This document shows, piece after piece, positions 33,331 to 44,045 of a stretch of 64,000 nucleotides of DNA. The notes beneath the pieces are model-generated. The model had not been told where the DNA came from. It saw only the letters and a list, made by a program, of their open reading frames with translations, and searched no databases. Origin of the DNA: Cycas panzhihuaensis (taxonomy: Eukaryota; Cycadophyta); contig CM041465.1 of NCBI GenBank assembly GCA_023213395.1, positions 44,709,741-44,773,740 of the forward strand, given 5' to 3'. Numbering within the stretch: position 1 is the first letter of the stretch; the number at the start of each line of letters is the position of its first letter. The translations under genes and the position numbers were made by a program.

Positions 33331-35451
33331 TTGGGTGGATCCTAGTGCCACACTCACTTGCAAGGAGATTGCGAGCTATGTTCTCCTCTTCTTCACCATT
33401 CATGTGAAGTGAAGAGTTGAGATTTTTTTAAAAAATCTATTTTTTAAAGCTTTTTTTATAGCAGATTTTTAGTACAAAATTATATGTTGTTGTACTATTT
33501 TATTTCTGCAGATAAGAGGAAGGAGTGTGGCTGCTTAAAAGTAACCTATTTGCAGGCCTAAAGGAGTACAGGAATTGCTCAGCTGATAGCAATTTTCAGC
33601 CATCTTTTTGAGCCCCAAATCTGGCATTTTGGCCTATTTTTTGCCATTTTTTTTGCAGTAAAAGTCAGATTTCAAGGTTGCAGAAGAACAAATCAGTGGT
33701 TCTCACTGATTAGAGGCAGATTTTAAAGTATAAAATCAAACCGTACGGACACGATACGGACTGTACGGATTTCCATACAGCGGTACGACCAAAAAATCAA
33801 AGTGCCCAGAATCGCACGAAATTTCACCAGTAGGTGCGTCTTGGCCTCCTAAGCACTTTTGTCTACTGGAGCGACGCGAGATTTTGAGTTTAAAGGGATC
33901 AAACAATCTGTTTTTGCAGCCATTCTCCAAATTTAAAAATCTCAGATCTAGAAAAATCTGAGGAGTTTTTTCCTGCTGTAATACATGTTTTTGGATCTCC
34001 TCGTCCCGATCTATCATTTGGGACAGGTCTCACAAGAATCCGACGCTCCGTTGAAAAGTTATGACAATTTTTAGGTTTTCTAGTACATTTTGGCCGCGAG
34101 TTAAAACTGGTTTTTTTGCATGTTTTTGACAAGATTTTTCAAAAATTTTTGTATATTTGGAAAGTGCAGGTGAAGGCCAACAAATCTGGAATTTTTTAAT
34201 TTTTTCAAAAATTTTTGAAATTTGTGCCATATAGCGGTACAATATAGATTTGCGATCATCCAACAACAGACTTAGCTTGCTAAAAATTTAATTTTTCAGC
34301 GTACATTGTATTTCTCAAATTTTTAGTTTTTTTTTTCCCCTTCTTAAAAAAAAAAAATTGTATGTAAAAGGGATTTTTTAAAGACATTTATAGCCTTTGT
34401 GGCTTTTAGAGGCCTATTTTGGCCATTTTGTAAAAAGAACAAGGTACTTAAATCCTTTGTAAAGCCAATCATCTGGATCAGAGCAATATCCGATGATTTG
34501 GCTCATCATGTGTATGATTTTAATGGTTGCATGCATTTGGAGACTTCATTGAGTGCCACTTGGGCACATAGAGTGCCATTTGGGCACTAGGTGGACACGT
34601 CATCACTACACTTGGACACGGCAACAACACTTAAGTGGAGCATTTACATTAATTTATATTCAATTTTCACTTATTTTTACATGACATTCGAGAACAAGAG
34701 CACTTTCCTTAAAATCAACTCATCTCGACGACTTTATACCGCCAGCTTGACTTAGCGCATACTGCCTTGGTTGAAATAGACCAAGGTTGGTCAAGTCCAG
34801 CCCTAAGGGATGTGTGAGTTTCATACTGGTCCGGTCATAACCTGTATAGTGGAGGAGGGACAGGTTAGCCATACCTACGGCCTCCAATCAGGGATTATCC
34901 GGATAACCATCCGGGAAAATCGAAAACCCTTAATCAAGATAATTAATTTAGTTGGGCCAATATCCGTCATAGCCGCGGGACATGCACGCATTTCTCTTCA
35001 GAGAGTATATCGCTGCTCATTGGTGAACTCAGGTGAGGACTGGCAGCACTGGCTCCACGCTTACTTGGATTTCATCACCAAGGTACTCAGACGGTATCGC
35101 GGGTGAAGGCCATTAATTACGTATACTAGAAGCCCCCTTAGGCATTGACACCTCACCTATTTTGGATACAAGTTAGAGGTTTGGGTTTGTTACACATCCT
35201 ACATCACTTTGGTTATCAGTTGTGTACACCCACATGCCGGCTTCTATATAGGCCTTCTCACTTATCTTGATTAGATCACTTACATCACATACTTATTTGT
35301 GATCTCTTTGCTTCCACATCTTACATTGCATTACTTCATTATTCCCCTGCGTCAGTAGACCATCATAAGTGTCAGTGACTCCACCTTCTTCTACTTAGTG
35401 TATTTTCCTACACATTTATATACATCACTCTTATTCATCTTTTCACACCAC
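33331..35451 (+). other. Element IX long untranslated leader
   Basis: About 2.1 kb between primer site and gag, unusually long. 33740-33850 carries GTACGGAC/GATACGGA/TGTACGGA words and aligns with the Element V leader. 33900-34400 is rich in T and A runs. 34730-35110 changes character: higher GC, few homopolymers, an open frame (34810-35106, 98 codons, unknown), and a 12-bp perfect palindrome TTATCCGGATAA at 34895-34906. Confidence 0.6.
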
Positions 35452-36600
35452 CATGTCGACCAACTTCAAGCAGAATGTGATCTGTATGCTAAAAGGGAAG
35501 GAGAATTGGGATCTATGGTTCACGGGAGTTAAGAACGCAGCCAAGTATGAGGGACTCTGGCTGGACCACTTGGAGTGAACCCTGATAGTACCTGTGACCG
35601 ACACCACACCGCAGAGTGGTGGCACACCTCCAGCTCCTCCTGCTCATAATCTGCAATGGCGACAGTGGATCATTGAAGACCAGAAGATTAGAGTAGGGAT
35701 CCTGCTAGTTACAGATTACTCCTTGCACAACCTGATCGATGACACGCAGCACGACACTGCCTTCAAGGTCCTCGAAGTCCTCAAAAGAAACTTTGATAGT
35801 CGATTAGACTTGGAGTTTGTTCATATGGTATTGAAGATGAACAAGATGCGAATGCAGAAAGGGCGAGCACATGAAACCATCAATGCTCTTCGCCCCATTA
35901 AACAAAGTGCCATTGATAGGATTTTAAGACCCAATGCATAACTTGGGCCTTCCTAATTCAATCCATCCGCATGTTCTCGATTATAAGAACTCGCTAGGAA
36001 ATCTTCAAATATCCGCACATTGAAGACCCTCAACTTCAAGCATTAATGAGAAGTTTATTGAACATGACAAGACCTTCACTACTAGCTTCCCACTTTCAGA
36101 TTCAACTCCTAATGCATCCTTTGAAGCTGACATGGACGAGGAAGTATACTACACCAAACAGCAAGGTCAATCTTCACGCGGAGGAAGAAGAGGTCGTGGA
36201 AGAGGCAGGGGTAAGCAATAGGGACAACAACAAAGGCAACAACAAGGTCAAGAAGAAAACAAGAGTCAAAAGATCACAATCGAGATAGCCAAACAACAAT
36301 GCTCCCACGTGTCAAAGGTGTAGCAGGAAAGGACACCTTGCAAAAGATTGCCGCATAGACTACAACAGATTACCTCGTCATCAACAACAGCAACATCAAG
36401 CCCACAATGTTGATGAGAGTCATGATGACTTATTTGCAGGAGCAAATCTCATTGAGGCACGTATTCAACAAAGCAGGGAAGCATCCACTTCATCTATTGC
36501 TTCTAGACCTAAGAGGTACATCGAGGCACACTGTGGCACAGCCATTTGTCAACTTGATTTGCTACTACCTCGACCACTTGGACAGGCAAATGCTACATCA
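35452..36600 (+). pseudogene. Element IX Gag and zinc knuckle
   Basis: Copia Gag with ATG at 35452 (MSTNFKQNVICMLKGKENWD). The frame meets a TGA at 35577, continues in the same frame from TDTTPQSGGTPPAPP to a stop at 35939, then shifts. Later text: a Gly/Arg-rich RNA-binding patch SSRGGRRGRGRGRGK (36165-36220) and the CCHC knuckle CQRCSRKGHLAKDC near 36309-36350, intact. The part after the knuckle is Gln/His-rich. Four or more interruptions. Confidence 0.85.
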
Positions 36601-38320
36601 ACATCATCATCAGACTGGGTTATGGACACGGGAGCTACCCAACACATGACTTGTCACCAGGACTTCTTTCAGGATTTTGATTCAGAGGTCACCGGAGTAG
36701 TACACATGGCCGATAAGTCGACACAACCTGTTCAAGGCATGGGCTCTATATGCCTGAAGCTCCCAAGCCTGCCCAATTTTACTTAAAAAGATGTCTTGTA
36801 TATTCCCCATCTCAAACAAAACCTTCTGTCGTTATCCACACTTGTCTCCCGTGGATTCGACCTGAGTGTCACAGCTAATGATCAAGTTCTTAGTGTTATT
36901 CACTCGTCTTCATGTTCTGTGGTAATGACTGGGAAACTTGAAGGTAAGCTATTTAGACTGACTGGAACCACATTGTCTTCTTCCGATACCAAGTTGTTGC
37001 CCCATCCGTGTCGTGGAAGAACTTGCATATAATGTCACATTGACTCATTCCAAGTCGCCCCTAGAAGCTCTTTGGCATGCTCGCATGGGGCACGCCAAAC
37101 TTGATCGGCTTAAGGACATCTTTCATTCTACTCCAGGTCTGCCTAGATTTTGCTCTAAGCCACTAAAATGTGAAGCTTGCATTAGTGCCAAGTCCCACGC
37201 ATGTACCATTTCCCCGAGTCAATGGAAAGCCACCAACCTCTTGAATTAGTACACTCGGACATCTGTGGGCCTATGCCTATCCCTTCTCTCACAGGAAGAG
37301 GTACCATATTACATTTATTGATGACTTCACCGAAAGGTATGGGTGACCTTTCTCAAATCAAAAGATGAAGCATTCACGATTCAAGGCATTCAAGGCTCTC
37401 ACAGAGAAGGAACTGGATATCAATCAAGTGTCTCAGATCGACAATGGTGGCGAATACACTTCAAATGAATTCAAGACTTCTTGTGTCGTGAGGAATCAAG
37501 CATCAAACAACTATTGCAGTACCCCTCGGTAATGGAGTTGCCGAAAGGGCTAATAGAACCATAATGAATATGGCACGGGCTATGCTTGTTTTCAAGAATG
37601 TGCCCGCATATCTTTGGGCCGGTTATTTATACCGCAGCTCATCGCATGAACAACATAAGTCCATCAAGCTCGGCTGCTCCAAATGAACGATGGACCTGAC
37701 GAACCCCTACCGCCCATCACTTCAAAATTTTTGGTTTCTACTTGTTATGCTCACATTCTTGATGAGCATAGAAATAAGCTCCAACCGCGAGCTTTAAAGG
37801 GCATCTTTGTTGGGTACCCCATGAACAAGAAAGGGTACAAGGTCTTCATTCCAACATTAAAGAAGATCATTATCACTAGAGATGTGGTGTTTGCAGAGAG
37901 AGAGGATCAACTACTTCAACTTGATTCTAAAGCACCATCTCATAGATACAACGATGTCCAGGAATATGATGTACAGATTCCAACATTTGGGGAGACACTG
38001 AAGAAATACTCAAAATTTTGGAATCTGACAATAGAGCCCCGGAGGACACTATCCTTGACTCAGATCCTGTGCCAATGTGTGCCAACCCAGCGCCATCTTG
38101 GGAGAATAGCCAGGAATCACCACGTCAAGTATCAAAAGGAAAAGGAGTTGCAGAAGAACCACCTTCACCACCTTCAGTTGTAAGGCCGTCTTCTCCAGCA
38201 ATGTCATCAACCTTCGGACCATACATCTCCCATGATCCTTTTCAGGATCAAAATGAAGACCAGGATGTTGTGGAAATGAAAACCTCATTCCCAAGCAAAG
38301 GTTTTCGAGAAGCCTACTAG
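36601..38320 (+). pseudogene. Element IX protease and integrase
   Basis: Protease DWVMDTGATQHMTCHQ at about 36617-36660, D-T-G intact. Pre-integrase ALWHARMGHAKLDRLKD and CEACISAKSH (37065-37200). Integrase core: LVHSDICGPMPIPS with the first Asp (about 37250-37285), then shifts; DNGGEYTSNEF with the second Asp near 37440; NGVAERANRT with the Glu near 37530 after a short deletion. The linker SKFLVSTCYAHILDEHRNK to IITRDVVFAERED (37710-37910) leads to RT. At least four frameshifts, although the LTRs are almost identical. Confidence 0.85.
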
Positions 38321-39958
38321 TTGCACAAAGACTTGAGATCTAATGAGGTAGGCAAAACTGGCACTCGAAGTGGTGCCTACAGAGCAAGGGAGCAAACATC
38401 ACTTCCCATAGAGCTTGAACCAAAGAAACCGCACCTTGCTTCAAATGACGAGCCTCTATCATACCAAGAAGCTGTGAAACACACAGTTTGGAGAAATGCC
38501 ATGAATGAGGAATACCAGTCCTTGATCAAGAACAGTACATGGGAGCTCGCTGATCTGCCTTTGGGAAGGAAGGTAGTCAGAAACAAATGGGTGTTCAAAA
38601 ATAAATACAGATCAGACGGCACCCTTGAAAAACACAAGGCGAGGTTGGTCGCAAAAGGATTCACCCAAAGGGAAGGCATCGACTACACAGAAGTCTTCGC
38701 ACCAACTACCAAATGGCTCACAATCAGAGCACTTGTGGCCTTGGCTGCTCAACAGGGTTGGAAAATCCACCAACTCGATGTGAAAACTGCTTTTCTCAAT
38801 GGAGATTTGGAAGAAGAAATCTACATGACACAGCCTGAAGGCTTTGAGATAGCAGGACAGGAGCAGAAAGTGTATAGATTGAAAAAGTCGTTATATGGCC
38901 TAAAACAAGCCCCTCGCGCTTGGTTCACCAAGTTGTCCAACAAAATGAGGCAACTTGGATATGAGGTATGTGACTATGAAGACGTTGATGCAACTTTGTT
39001 TATTAAGAGAGAAAAAGGCAAAGTCACATATCTTCTGATCTTTGTGGACGACATGCTGATAACTGGAAATAGTGAGCAGGATATCGAGAAATTAAAGATG
39101 GACTTGTCAAAATCCTTGACTATCGACCTCGGACTAATGAGATATTATTTGGGAATTGAGGTAACTCAATGCAATGGAAAAATCTTTCTCTCCCAAGGAA
39201 AATATATCAATGATCTTGTAATCAAGTTCGGATTAGAAGATGCCAGAACAGTGTATACTCCAATGGAGCCTAATGCCAAACTTTCCGATGAAGACACTCG
39301 AGAGGCAGACGCAACACTCTATCGGCAACTTGTAGGTAGCCTCATTTATGTTACCAACACAAGGCCAGATATTGCCCATGCCGTTGGCATTCTTGCCCGT
39401 CACATGACAACTCCAAAGCAGAACCATTAGCAAGCAGCAATACGAGTGTTGAAGTACCTAAAGACGACCAACAAACTTGGTTTGTTGTATGAGCACAACA
39501 ATGATTTCAGACTTACAGCATACATAGACTCGGATTTTGCGGGTGACAAAAATACTGGAAGATCAACGTCTGGGTACATCACATTTCTTGGAACAGCTCC
39601 AATTTCATGGCAGTCAAGGCGGCAGAAAATCACTACAAATTCTACTGCTGAAGCCGAATACATAGCTGCTTCTGAGACTAGCAAGGAGGTGATATGGCTT
39701 TGCAAATTATTACATACTTTGGATATCAGCCAGACAGGTCCAACGAGCTTACATGTGGACAATCAGTCAGCAATCCACATGGCCAAGAATCCTGTTTTTC
39801 ATGATCGTATAAAGCACATTAGTACAAAAGTCCACAGGATCCGAGAACTGGTCCATGACGGCACAATACAATTGGAACACTGCCCCACAGCAGATCAAGT
39901 GGTTGATATCTTCACCAAACCGCTGCAAAGGGTGAAGTTTGAACAGTTCCGACAGTAG
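38321..39958 (+). pseudogene. Element IX reverse transcriptase and RNase H (one stop)
   Basis: The best preserved enzyme in the window. RT: WRNAMNEEYQSLIKNSTWEL, VARLVAKGFTQREG in reading (KARLVAKGFTQREGIDY), HQLDVKTAFLNGDLEEE with the first Asp, YGLKQAPRAWF, and LIFVDDMLITGN, the FVDD form of the active site. RNase H: TAYIDSDFAGDKNTG, TNSTAEAEYIAASE, HVDNQSAIHMAKNP, VDIFTKPLQRVKF, stop at 39956. The only break is TAG at 39428-39430 within QNH-stop-QAAIRVLKYL, where Trp (TGG) is usual; one base change explains it. All catalytic residues are present. Confidence 0.92.
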
Positions 39959-40020
39959 CTCGGCCTTAGGGCCTCCATCTCCAACTGATTGAAGGAGATG
40001 GTACACAGGACGAACATACT

Positions 40021-40125
40021 CTATCCCATTCGTGAAAACCCCTTGTGGGCGCGGAAGGATTAGAGTAAGTCTCTGCTCTTTCCCATTCGTGAAAACCCCT
40101 CATGGGCGCGAAAGGAGTTGGGTTG
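40021..40125 (+). repeat. 57-bp tandem pair in the Element IX 3' untranslated region
   Basis: CCCATTCGTGAAAACCCCT followed by GGGCGCG and AAGGA occurs at 40025 and again at 40082; unit spacing is 57 bp. It lies between RNase H and the polypurine tract (AAGGGGGGGA at 40434-40443). Confidence 0.8.
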
Positions 40126-40444
40126 TACTTGTTTCGAAAATCAGAACCTATGAAAACTTGAAAGGGCATGGGGGATGACGAAATGGTATATGGAGACTCA
40201 GCAGATTGAAGCTGCACAACCAACTTGTACTGCTTGGCTATCTGGCTACACTCAAAGAGCCGTCTAAGCCACTTCATAGAATAGGAAGTCAAGTCCGTGG
40301 GTTTTTATTCCCCCGAGGGTTTTCCCACGAGAGTGTCTTGTAGGTTGTAGAATTTTTTCTCAATGTAATAATGAGGCTATAATGAAGACCTCATAGATTA
40401 GAATAGGATAAAGGAAAATGACCTTATGCCATTAAGGGGGGGAT

Positions 40445-40810
40445 TGTGACGATGTTAATGTCACATGGTCATTTCATGAAGTTAGAATTAGATAAAGTCA
40501 CTTTTATGTTTATAACTTTAGGATAAGGTGACTATGCCTAAGTCACTTAAGTGAAATGACATAAAGTTCATTTCACTGTAATTTCATGTAATCTCATTTG
40601 AATGTCATTGGGAGGGAAAACTCAAATTCCAAACCCTAATGAGCATCCTCATTATATAAGCTGAACTTACATGGAGAGTGAATATAATCTACACTTCTCC
40701 TCTTGAGCTCAAGCTATTAGCATTCTCTTGTTGAGTACATTGTGCTTGTCTCCACTATTTGCCATTGTGTAGTGTTAGTGCACTAGATCCCTAGATCCAT
40801 TCCCTCAACA
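40445..40810 (+). repeat. 3' LTR of Element IX
   Basis: 366 bp, same ends as the 5' LTR. The preceding polypurine tract CATTAAGGGGGGGAT ends at 40444. Followed by AGATCTGATG, which is not a copy of the bases before the 5' LTR. Confidence 0.95.
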
Positions 40811-43080
40811 AGATCTGATGCAACTAAACTCAAATGCAATCATGAATAAATCACACTTTATTTTCATTGAATAATCACATAAATCACGAATTTTGTTAAC
40901 TTTGTGCAATGATCTATGCCACACTCAAAACGGTAACAGAGTTTGTAATAACTTGGAATTTAGGTATCTCATGCTCTTGTCCTTCTTCGCCCAAACTTCG
41001 CCCTTAACTCGCCCAATTTTGCCCTCAAACTTCCCCAAATGCTTGCCTTGAAAACATGCCCAAAATTCTCGCTCCAAAAGCTCGTCTAATCTTGCCATCA
41101 ATTTTGCCCATAAACTCTCTTATGTAAATCACATGCAAGAGACCCTCAACCAGTTGCCAAATAATCACCTCATCATACCCAATCAGATTGCCATGACATT
41201 CTCTTATGCACTCGTATTCAGAGAACAACATCACATCTTAATGCCTTATAACACCATTGAATCAAACCATTTTAAACATATATGGCAAATCGTCCTCATG
41301 AGTTAATCATAGCAACAAATGATTAAAGGAGGCATCTATGTTGAACTTATCTTGATATTAAGTCAATATAACTTAATATATCAAATGCCAAATAAATCAT
41401 ATGATATGAAGTAACCATGGAAGACCATTTATAATTAAATCATGGTGTAATATTAATTCAAATAAATTGTATTAAAGGGCAATTGTATACTCCCCAATCC
41501 ATTTAATATATTAAAAAAAAGACGAAATATGAAACAACGACAACTTGGGCTCTTAGTATATATTGAAATAGATATTCAATACATATTAAAATACCGACTT
41601 TAATTGATATATCGACCGACGACTAGCATATAAATGATTACGGCAGTGAAGGAAATCAACGCGCAAAATATATAATATGCAGTCTGCATATTCACGACTG
41701 CAAATCTGCGTATGGACGAATATAGTACAGAAACAACGGCTGTACATACCTAATGGACTGCAAATGCAAGAGCGGCGGCTCACGCTGACTGCGACTTCTC
41801 AAATGGCGGTTGTGGCTATCAATCTAGGGCGACATCAAGACGGCTGCGACTGCAAACATTGATGGACGACGACTGCAGATTTTAACAAGAGAAAAGACGT
41901 ATTATAATATCAAATGCACTCAACTGTGAATATATATATGTGTGTGCGACCGTCTCTGTAAGTTGACGCTGAGATTATCATTGTGTATACACGGGCAATT
42001 GTAATCATATGTAGCTGCATACGTAGCTGTTAACGCGCGGGCTGTAAATCATATAAACGCAAGGGCAACCTTATATGAACGCAATGATACAAATATAGCA
42101 TACAACGATATTTAACTTATCACGTTGACTGCGGACTATATAGAATGTAACATAGAATACGACCAGCATACTATCACGATTAAACATCTGCGTATCTGCA
42201 TATGGGCGGTGCATGAATATCGGCAGCTAAGGAAAACATACTGATAATCATCACGAGCGACGACGAACAGTAGTATATCATGCGCAGACGCAAAGCTCAC
42301 GGCTACTAACTATGTATATCAAGGACAATTTCGAATATTCATGGAACATCAATGCGCAGGATAGAAAAATAGCCAGCTACATAACCACGTAGATTGCAGA
42401 TAAACTTATGCGGGCACAATAAATCATGTAGCTTCCATCTAAAATTTAAAGGGTAGCTACCATATGAAATATATATGAGCAATTTTATCTTTTACCCATA
42501 GTGCGAAGATGTAGCGACCATTATTCATCATGCATCAGATTTTAAGCAGGCGAATCAATTTAGCGCAATTATTAATACACATGACAACTCAAATATATCA
42601 GGGTGATTATATATATTGACATATAGTGGTGATACAATACATATATTAAAACCCTAAGTATCAAACAATTGTTTAATATAATGAGCATACCTCTTATATT
42701 TGACCGTAATATTGATTTCACGGCACTGCAACGGCTTGTTAGGGTTTCTGCACTCTCCCACTGACAACAGAGGTTGGCAATCACCTCTATGGCACACAAA
42801 CTCAGTGGCATCGTTAAACGGGAATCTGACACCTTTAGCAAGCTTAAACAACACTCACATGGCTGGCAACGGAGTCAACGCTCGTCCACACATCTCCATG
42901 TAGCTCAAAGTACCTGCAAACAATGGACAGAAGGCTCCTGGGATCCTCAATGATCATTTGCACTACAGTGGATGTTCTACAGGGTTATCAGGCACGCCAA
43001 TTTGCAAAGGGCAAGCCAGCATGACCTGGCACCATCGATTGGACCACTGACAACGTTCATCTACCTGTGCACGACCTACA
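40811..43080 (-). other. Element VIII internal region, 5' part (no coding seen)
   Basis: About 2.3 kb between the Element IX 3' LTR and the primer site. At 40985-41085 the word TCGCCC or TTGCCC recurs. At 41620-42300 CTGCGA, GACTGC, CGGCTG and TATATG words recur many times, giving a distinct, CpG-containing texture in an AT-rich setting. No open frame over 70 codons with a known motif. Confidence 0.5.
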
Positions 43081-43093
43081 TGCTCTAATACCA
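43081..43093 (-). promoter_or_regulatory. Primer binding site of Element VIII
   Basis: On the minus strand TGGTATTAGAGCA directly follows the LTR end CTAACA, a near match to the Copia initiator-Met-tRNA site. Confidence 0.85.
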
Positions 43094-43380
43094 TGTTAGA
43101 AAATGCAACTAAAGCGAAGAAGGTCGACAGGATCTTTCACATTAGGCAGATAACAAGCAGAAACAGATCACACGGGACACCATATTGTCATGGGAAACCC
43201 TTACGGGTGAAAACCCACAAATGAATAATATTTACATTATAACAAAATGATGTTACATCAAGGATGGTCTTTGATCTATATTTATAGATCTAAAGTGCCA
43301 AATATAAGTACAAATACATCCATTGGGTCACCACAATTGAGACTATTCCTCCACATAAGTAGGCATATAAATAGGAGGCC
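43094..43380 (-). repeat. 5' LTR of Element VIII, inner part (split by Element X)
   Basis: Matches 31250-31536 of the 3' LTR with scattered substitutions. It is broken at AGGCC (43376-43380) where Element X entered; the remaining 37 bases of the LTR are at 50509-50545. Confidence 0.92.
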
Positions 43381-43932
43381 TGTGAAAAGAGGCTAGATGG
43401 CCTCAACAGTCCCAAGATCTAGAAACTAGGATCACTCTAGTTCTAGTTGCAGAAATACAAACAAGTATAATAATCTCAAGGAAAGTAGAGAGCAAAGAGA
43501 CAAAGCACAAATGAAGGAGCAAGAGAAAATGATACCCAATATATGGAGTTGGAATTGGTCCAACCTCCAAAGAATGAACAGTTTGATTAGCAAACTGACA
43601 ACATAACAATACAGCTCCAACTCTCTTATGAGACAATGAGGAGAGGTCTCATTATATAGAGTGAAATGAGAGACCTAAGGCCTTAGATGTTTGACAAGTG
43701 TCAAACATCCAAGATACATGCCTTGCATGTAGGACATGTGTCCTTTTGGGCTCTCATGTGAGCAAAAATGCATAAGGGTCCATTTGACCCTTTAGTGACA
43801 ATGTTGTGTCACTAGAAAGAATGTGGGTGTGCACTTTATCACTTAAGTGATAAGTCACCTCTAAAGTAAAAAGTACACATATTACATTAAAATAAAGTAC
43901 ATTATCTTAATATGTAAACATAAGGTTTAACA
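43381..43932 (-). repeat. 3' LTR of Element X
   Basis: Plus view TGTGAAAAGAGGC to AGGTTTAACA, 552 bp. On the minus strand the polypurine tract GATGATGGGGG (43943-43933) lies just before it. Confidence 0.93.
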
Positions 43933-44045
43933 CCCCCATCATCGCTTACAATGTTAAGTCGGACACCAAGACCATCTCTGAATTTTACAAACTTTTCTCT
44001 ACCAAGAGGCTTGGTAAAGATGTCTCATTGCCTCCTCTCGTTGGT

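Larger units (their letters stand above)
32949..40810 (+). mobile_element. Element IX: Copia element with near-identical LTRs
   Basis: A 7,862-bp plus-strand Copia element inside VIII, with 366-bp LTRs that differ at two positions by direct reading. Primer site at 33317, polypurine tract next to the 3' LTR, then Gag, protease, integrase, RT, RNase H in Copia order. RT and RNase H are almost intact (one stop), while Gag and integrase have several frameshifts. The flanks do not match: TACAC precedes and AGATC follows, so no target-site duplication is visible. Its proteins are sister to those of Element II. Confidence 0.92.

Noticed and set aside
34810-35106. 98-codon open frame as a real gene
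   Set aside because: No family motif, no evidence of selection, and it lies in a retrotransposon leader; kept only as part of a compositional finding.
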